Origin: Prolixibacteraceae bacterium
Lineage (GTDB): Bacteria; Bacteroidota; Bacteroidia; Bacteroidales; Prolixibacteraceae
Assembly (NCBI GenBank): GCA_027858145.1
Contig: JAQIDF010000475.1
Coordinates: forward strand, 1-11,496
Reading direction: 5' to 3'
Length of the DNA: 11,496 nucleotides
Numbering within the stretch: the stretch's first letter is position 1; every line of letters starts with the position of its first letter. Made by a program: the position numbers and the translations under genes. The notes below the pieces were generated by a model, which saw only the letters and a list, made by a program, of their open reading frames with translations, was not told the DNA's origin and did not search any database. Below, piece by piece: positions 7,925 through 11,496 of the stretch.

Positions 7925-10041
7925 AAACAATACTTACTACGCTTGTAATTTTACTGCTCAACCTGTCAGTTTATGCCAGTTCTGGCGAGCCTGTTGACAC
8001 AATTGAAGCCGAGAGTGGAACCCTTCTGGGTGCCGCTTCCATTGCCAGCCAAATATCGGGTTATGAAGGCAGCGGTTATGTTACCAACCTGAGAAACAGC
8101 ACCGACGGCGTAAGCGTAACGGTTAATATTCCCGAGAATGACTTTTATTCGATTTACATACGTTACCACAGCGATAACGATAAATACCAAAACCTGAGTG
8201 TGAACAATGAAGGCTCATCTCAGGTTGAATTTCCGGCCACAAGCGGCTGGAGTTTTACCAGCGCGGGCAAATACCTGCTCAACAAAGGTGAGAACACAAT
8301 TACACTGAAAAGTAGCTGGGGCTGGAGTGAAATTGACCAGTTTGTTGTAACAACAACACTACTTAATGAATACTACAACATAACCTCACAATTAGTTGAC
8401 CCAGATGCAACAGGAGCAACCCGCGCCTTGTTTAACTACCTGAATTTTCATTATCGAAAAAGAATAATTTCGGGGCAAACAAATAATCAATATCAAGAAT
8501 TAAAAGAACTCACAGGTCAATCACCCTTGTATCAGGTTTGGGATTTTCAACACTACACCGAAGGCTACCCTTATTTATGGAAAAATGGGGGGCACACTTT
8601 TGGAACCGACCCCAACGCGCATGATGTTGAAGATGCCATTAAGTGGTACAAGGAAAGTGGTAAAAAGGGCATTATTGGCTTCCAATGGCACTGGCATTCC
8701 CCCACTGGTGGCGAAGCCGGCACAAACACATTTTACACCGACCAAACATCTTTTGACATACGAAAGGCAGTGGTTGAAGGGAATGAAGAATACAACCTCA
8801 TTATTCGTGATATTGATGCCATAGCAGTACAATTAAAAAAATTCCAGGATGAAAACATTCCGGTTCTGTGGCGTCCGTTACACGAAGCAGGTGGTGGCTG
8901 GTTTTGGTGGGGGGCGCACGGGCCTGAAGCCTGCAAAAAATTGTACGACATTATTTTCGACCGTATGAAAAACCACCACCAATTGCACAACCTTATCTGG
9001 GTATGGTCGACCCCCGAAGAGAATTGGTACCCGGGCAACGATAAAGTTGACATTGCAGGACATGACTCGTACCCCGGTGCATACAACTATACAACCCAAA
9101 AAAATGCTTTCGACAATTTACACCAGTTAACAGGCGGCACAAAAATCACGGCAATGACAGAAAATGGCCCTATACCCGATATCGGTCAATGCCTGAGTTA
9201 CGATTCTCCCTGGCTTCTTTTTATGTCGTGGGCAAACCTCGTGTTTGAACAAAACACAGATGAACATTTAATCGAGGTATTTGCAAATGAAAATGTGTTA
9301 ACCCTCGAAAATGATACTTTCCCCAGAATTGCAGAAACCCTTGATGCCGAAGTTTGCGGCCGGGGGAAAGCCACCCTAGAAGCTTATTCAAATTTTGGTG
9401 AAGTAGCCTGGTACGACAGCCTGAACGGTGGAACACTTCTCGGGACTGGAAATACTTTAACAACCCCCGAAGTTGACCATACAACCCATTACTGGGTGGA
9501 AGCCTTCAATAACAATCCGGCACCGGGTATCAAGCCTACAAAGGTCAGCATATTTGTGAACAGCATACCACAACCACCGGTAATAAAACAAATTAACGAC
9601 TCAACACTTGAATCAGATGAAGCATTGGGTAACCAATGGTACCTAAACGATGCTGCCATTGATGAAGCCAACGAAGCCTCATATATTTTCGATGCAAAAG
9701 GAGATTATTACAGCATTGTAACTTTGAATGGTTGCAGTTCTGAACCATCGAACCTGATAACAATCGACCGGCTTGCAAGTACAAATCAATTATTCAATTT
9801 TGAGGATATCACCATTGCACCTAATCCGGTAGTATATGGCAACAGTGTGTTTAAAATTGCCGGACTGACATACTACCAAAACACAAAAGTTAAAATATTT
9901 GATCTGAAAGGACAGCTAATCATCTCTAAAACGACCAATACACCTGAAGTACAAATAGATGAAAAAATAAAAACGGGTATATACATTGTACAGATAACCA
10001 ATCATCATATTAATTACAGGGCAAAACTCGTGGTTGAGTAA
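7921..10041 (+). CDS. Secreted multidomain beta-mannanase: CBM6/35 - GH26 - two Ig-like - T9SS sorting domain
   Basis: Predicted extracellular or cell-surface endo-beta-1,4-mannanase, 706 residues. A signal peptide ends near residue 19 (VYA before SSG). Residues about 26-145 form a CBM6/CBM35-type beta-sandwich (DTIEAESGTL at 26-35; WSEIDQFVV at the end), expected to bind polysaccharide. Residues about 160-465 are the GH26 barrel: RPLHEAGGGWFWWGAHG at 318-334 carries the acid/base E322 and AMTENGP at 411-417 carries the nucleophile E414. Residues about 478-545 resemble the Bacteroidota Ig_7-type repeat (VCGRGKATLEA, then VAWYDSLNGGTLLGTG, then HYWVEAF). A second Ig-like unit follows at about 552-617 (NQWYLNDAAI, NGCSSEPS). 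Residues about 629-706 are a type A T9SS C-terminal sorting domain (APNPV, VKIFDLKGQLI, GIYIVQI, KLVVE), so export by type IX secretion is expected. It has its own spacer of 276 nt from the GH97 gene and no SD sequence. Confidence 0.93.
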   Translation: MKTILTTLVILLLNLSVYASSGEPVDTIEAESGTLLGAASIASQISGYEGSGYVTNLRNSTDGVSVTVNIPENDFYSIYIRYHSDNDKYQNLSVNNEGSSQVEFPATSGWSFTSAGKYLLNKGENTITLKSSWGWSEIDQFVVTTTLLNEYYNITSQLVDPDATGATRALFNYLNFHYRKRIISGQTNNQYQELKELTGQSPLYQVWDFQHYTEGYPYLWKNGGHTFGTDPNAHDVEDAIKWYKESGKKGIIGFQWHWHSPTGGEAGTNTFYTDQTSFDIRKAVVEGNEEYNLIIRDIDAIAVQLKKFQDENIPVLWRPLHEAGGGWFWWGAHGPEACKKLYDIIFDRMKNHHQLHNLIWVWSTPEENWYPGNDKVDIAGHDSYPGAYNYTTQKNAFDNLHQLTGGTKITAMTENGPIPDIGQCLSYDSPWLLFMSWANLVFEQNTDEHLIEVFANENVLTLENDTFPRIAETLDAEVCGRGKATLEAYSNFGEVAWYDSLNGGTLLGTGNTLTTPEVDHTTHYWVEAFNNNPAPGIKPTKVSIFVNSIPQPPVIKQINDSTLESDEALGNQWYLNDAAIDEANEASYIFDAKGDYYSIVTLNGCSSEPSNLITIDRLASTNQLFNFEDITIAPNPVVYGNSVFKIAGLTYYQNTKVKIFDLKGQLIISKTTNTPEVQIDEKIKTGIYIVQITNHHINYRAKLVVE

Positions 10042-10054
10042 AAAAATATAACTT

Positions 10055-10085
10055 TGTAGCTGTAAATTTACCCTTTGCAGCTACA
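10055..10085 (+). terminator. 12-bp hairpin after the secreted GH26 gene
   Basis: TGTAGCTGTAAA (10055-10066) pairs with TTTGCAGCTACA (10074-10085) through 12 bp including one G-U, with a seven-base loop. It begins 13 nt after the stop codon. No clear T tract follows on the plus strand; the A run just upstream would supply a weak T tract for the opposite strand. It may stabilise the 3' end or act as a weak terminator. Confidence 0.5.
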
Positions 10086-10176
10086 GTGGTATCTGCATTA
10101 ATTTAAGTTTCGTTTGCCCGATCAGAGTGAGATAGAGAGATTATAAAATCAAGTAGAAACGCATAATTCTAAATTA

Positions 10177-10980
10177 ATGACACAAGGTTCTTCGAAACTA
10201 TTTTTTCATTTAGGACTCCCCAAAACAGCATCAACCTTTTTACAATTAGAAATATTTCCACAATTACACGAGCTTAAATATTCTAAAAAACACGATTTTA
10301 AGAAATACAAATCATTATCGCCAAAAGAAGGCAAATCATATCTTTTCACATCAGAAAAAGACAACGGCCTGATAGAAGAATTTGACAACATCAAAAGCCG
10401 CTTCCCTGATAATTCGTACGTTATTCTTGTATTCAGACCCCATTACAAATGGCTTGTCTCAAAGTACAAAAACCACATTCGTAAATTTGGGCATATCAGT
10501 TTCGAGGAATTTTTCTCGGTTAACAAACCATCTAACATTGAAATGCCTGCTGATTATTACTCAAGAATTGCCGATATTTGCATTCAAAAATTTGGCGACA
10601 AGGTTTTATTGCTCAACTTCAAAGAATTAAAAAACTCACCTGATATCTTTCTTCGTAAAATATATCAATTCGTTGGTCTTGGAGATGAAGAAATCCGGTA
10701 TTCGGACCGTGTGGTAAAAAAAGCATTCTCAAACCGACAGGTGAAAATTCTGAGGTCATTTAACAAAACACATTCCTATAAAAAAATACAAACAAAATTT
10801 CGAGCCATAAATTTTATTCATTATAAGTACTTCCACTTCATGGTGCATATTGTTGCATTCTTTGCACGCTTCATTCCGGTTAAAACAAACGACCTTGACA
10901 AAGAACTAAAAAAGAACAGGGCAGAAATTGAGAATTATTTTAAAGATGACTGGGACAATATGTTGAAGAAATTCTCTTAA
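10177..10980 (+). CDS. Sulfotransferase-like protein (PAPS-dependent family)
   Basis: Predicted P-loop-like sulfotransferase domain protein of 267 residues; such enzymes move sulfate from PAPS to a carbohydrate, lipid or other acceptor. KLFFHLGLPKTASTFLQ at 7-23 matches the 5'-phosphosulfate-binding loop after a first beta strand. YVILVFRPHYKWLVSKY at 81-97 matches the 3'-phosphate-binding segment, with R87 and S95 as the expected contacts. DKVLLLNFKELKNSP at 141-155 followed by FLRKIYQFVGL is the usual later strand and helix of the fold. There is no signal peptide; a short hydrophobic stretch at about 212-235 may touch the membrane. The acceptor is unknown. It is separated by 135 nt from the GH26 gene and by composition seems more AT-rich and Lys-rich than the hydrolases, so it may not belong to the same regulon. 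Its role could be in surface polysaccharide synthesis. ATG at 10177 directly precedes the domain, so the start is well supported. Confidence 0.8.
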   Translation: MTQGSSKLFFHLGLPKTASTFLQLEIFPQLHELKYSKKHDFKKYKSLSPKEGKSYLFTSEKDNGLIEEFDNIKSRFPDNSYVILVFRPHYKWLVSKYKNHIRKFGHISFEEFFSVNKPSNIEMPADYYSRIADICIQKFGDKVLLLNFKELKNSPDIFLRKIYQFVGLGDEEIRYSDRVVKKAFSNRQVKILRSFNKTHSYKKIQTKFRAINFIHYKYFHFMVHIVAFFARFIPVKTNDLDKELKKNRAEIENYFKDDWDNMLKKFS

Positions 10981-11260
10981 AATATTTCTATAATATCTCA
11001 AAACACATGGCAACCTTTTTTTGATTTATTCATCAATTACTTACAATAGATCGTTAGATTTTAGACATGAGACAATAGACTTATTTGTAATACATTAAAT
11101 ATCAGCAATTTAAACAAATATCTTATCGGAGTATAAACAACTCATTGTCAATGGCTTAAAAAATATTAACAAACTGTTGACTTAGAAACTGTTTAATTTT
11201 TTTGGGAAGATGTTTTTAATGTATTGAGTTCTTAAACGATTCAAATTAAAACACGTGAAT
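10981..11260. other. AT-rich intergenic region without a recognised gene
   Basis: Nothing coding is seen on either strand. It holds the heptamer repeat (11047-11082). TTGAC and T-rich words around 11176-11215 could belong to a promoter for the small ORF at 11261, but no Bacteroidota promoter pair (TTTG, then TAnnTTTG at 19-21 nt) stands out. Confidence 0.5.
11047..11082. repeat. Degenerate 7-bp tandem repeat
   Basis: Units TAGATTT (11055), TAGACAT (11062), GAGACAA (11069) and TAGACTT (11076) follow one another with period seven. A fifth, TAGATCG at 11047, is out of phase by one base. Similar heptamer runs occur in intergenic DNA of Bacteroidota and cyanobacteria. No function is known to me. 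Confidence 0.6.
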
Positions 11261-11386
11261 ATGAAGCCCTCTAAAATCCTGACTGTACTTATTACCATTT
11301 TTGTTTTATATGGTTGCCCTTTCTCTCCAAACGGAGACGAAAATTATTCAAAAGGTTATTTCCCCGATGTAATTGTAAATTTGTAA
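11261..11386 (+). pseudogene. 41-codon lipoprotein N-terminus, probably truncated
   Basis: ATG at 11261 opens a 41-residue frame with a Lys-containing n-region, a hydrophobic stretch (ILTVLITIFVLYGC) and a lipobox-like LYGC with Cys at residue 19. Hence this is an exported lipoprotein signal by inspection. The following 22 residues (PFSPNGDENYS, then GYFPDVIVNL) read like the start of a larger Bacteroidota lipoprotein, but a TAA ends the frame at 11384-11386. The sequence after it does not continue in any plus-strand frame. It is either a gene cut by an insertion or rearrangement near 11383, or a true small lipoprotein. I cannot name the family. Confidence 0.45.
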
Positions 11387-11496
11387 CTACTCAGGTGTCA
11401 ACACAAGAAGTCCAGACCTAATAGCCCCCACTAAGTTAATAAAAATTTGATGAATTTTAGTTTTACTTTCGTGTGCTTAGAAAGTCCCGTTTTTGT
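11383..11496. mobile_element. Possible left end of an insertion element (IS66-like GTAA terminus)
   Basis: The lipoprotein-like frame stops exactly where a GTAA begins (11383), followed by non-coding DNA of different look (GTAACTACTCAGGTGTC). IS66-family elements begin with GTAA and duplicate eight bases; the bases before it, GTAAATTT (11375-11382), would be the duplication. The window ends before any transposase gene or right end, so this is only a hypothesis. A small inverted repeat ACTTTC / GAAAGT lies at 11465-11485. Confidence 0.25.

Noticed and set aside
8733..9086. 117-codon minus-strand frame within the secreted GH26 gene
   Set aside because: It overlaps the catalytic motifs of the GH26 domain and has no recognisable motif of its own.
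4532..10041. Repeated DNA GGTTTTGGTGGGGGGC in both GH26 genes, considered as a dispersed repeat
   Set aside because: It encodes the conserved WFWWGA segment after the acid/base Glu in both enzymes, so protein homology explains it.
11431..11496. Short open frames on the minus strand at the right edge (ending at 11431, and another through the region 11387-11476)
   Set aside because: About 20-30 codons only, no start or recognisable motif visible, and cut by the window edge; not enough to call a gene.

Overview
The window looks like part of a hemicellulose-degrading polysaccharide utilization locus from a Bacteroidota bacterium. Three observations point there: a type IX secretion (T9SS) C-terminal sorting domain on the 706-residue protein, AT-rich leaders without Shine-Dalgarno sequences, and a run of exported glycoside hydrolases of the GH9, GH31, GH26 and GH97 families. 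The exact genus cannot be read from the sequence; a marine or gut Marinilabiliales/Prolixibacteraceae-type or flavobacterial host would fit. All genes lie on the + strand.

Layout. (1) 69-4158 holds a GH9 beta-glucanase and a GH31 alpha-xylosidase-like enzyme, 82 nt apart and probably co-transcribed, possibly from a promoter left of the window. They are closed by a strong 24-bp-stem hairpin (4198-4254). (2) 4255-4531 is an AT-rich leader with inverted repeats. (3) 4532-7644 holds a periplasmic GH26 beta-mannanase and a GH97 alpha-galactosidase-like enzyme, 8 nt apart, clearly one transcript. (4) 7645-7920 is a spacer with a terminator-like long-range hairpin and a nine-codon leader ORF that overlaps the next start codon. 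(5) 7921-10041 encodes a multidomain CBM6/35-GH26-Ig-Ig-T9SS mannanase. (6) 10177-10980 encodes a sulfotransferase-like protein that does not obviously belong to the sugar pathway. (7) 10981-11496 is gene-poor, with degenerate heptamer repeats and a 41-codon lipoprotein-like ORF that looks truncated, perhaps by an insertion element whose left end may lie near 11383.

How the genes could work together (inference). The T9SS-exported, carbohydrate-binding GH26 would cut mannan, glucomannan or galactoglucomannan outside the cell or on its surface. Oligosaccharides would be imported by a SusCD-like system that is not in this window. The periplasmic GH26 would shorten them, GH97 would remove alpha-galactose branches, GH9 would cut beta-1,4-glucosyl stretches, and GH31 would remove alpha-xylose (or another alpha-linked sugar) from xyloglucan-type fragments. 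The set therefore suggests coordinated use of galactoglucomannan and xyloglucan, as found together in plant cell walls.

I see no tRNA, rRNA, CRISPR array or defence system, and nothing that is convincingly a wholly new system. The most unusual material is at the right end and in the intergenic leaders.
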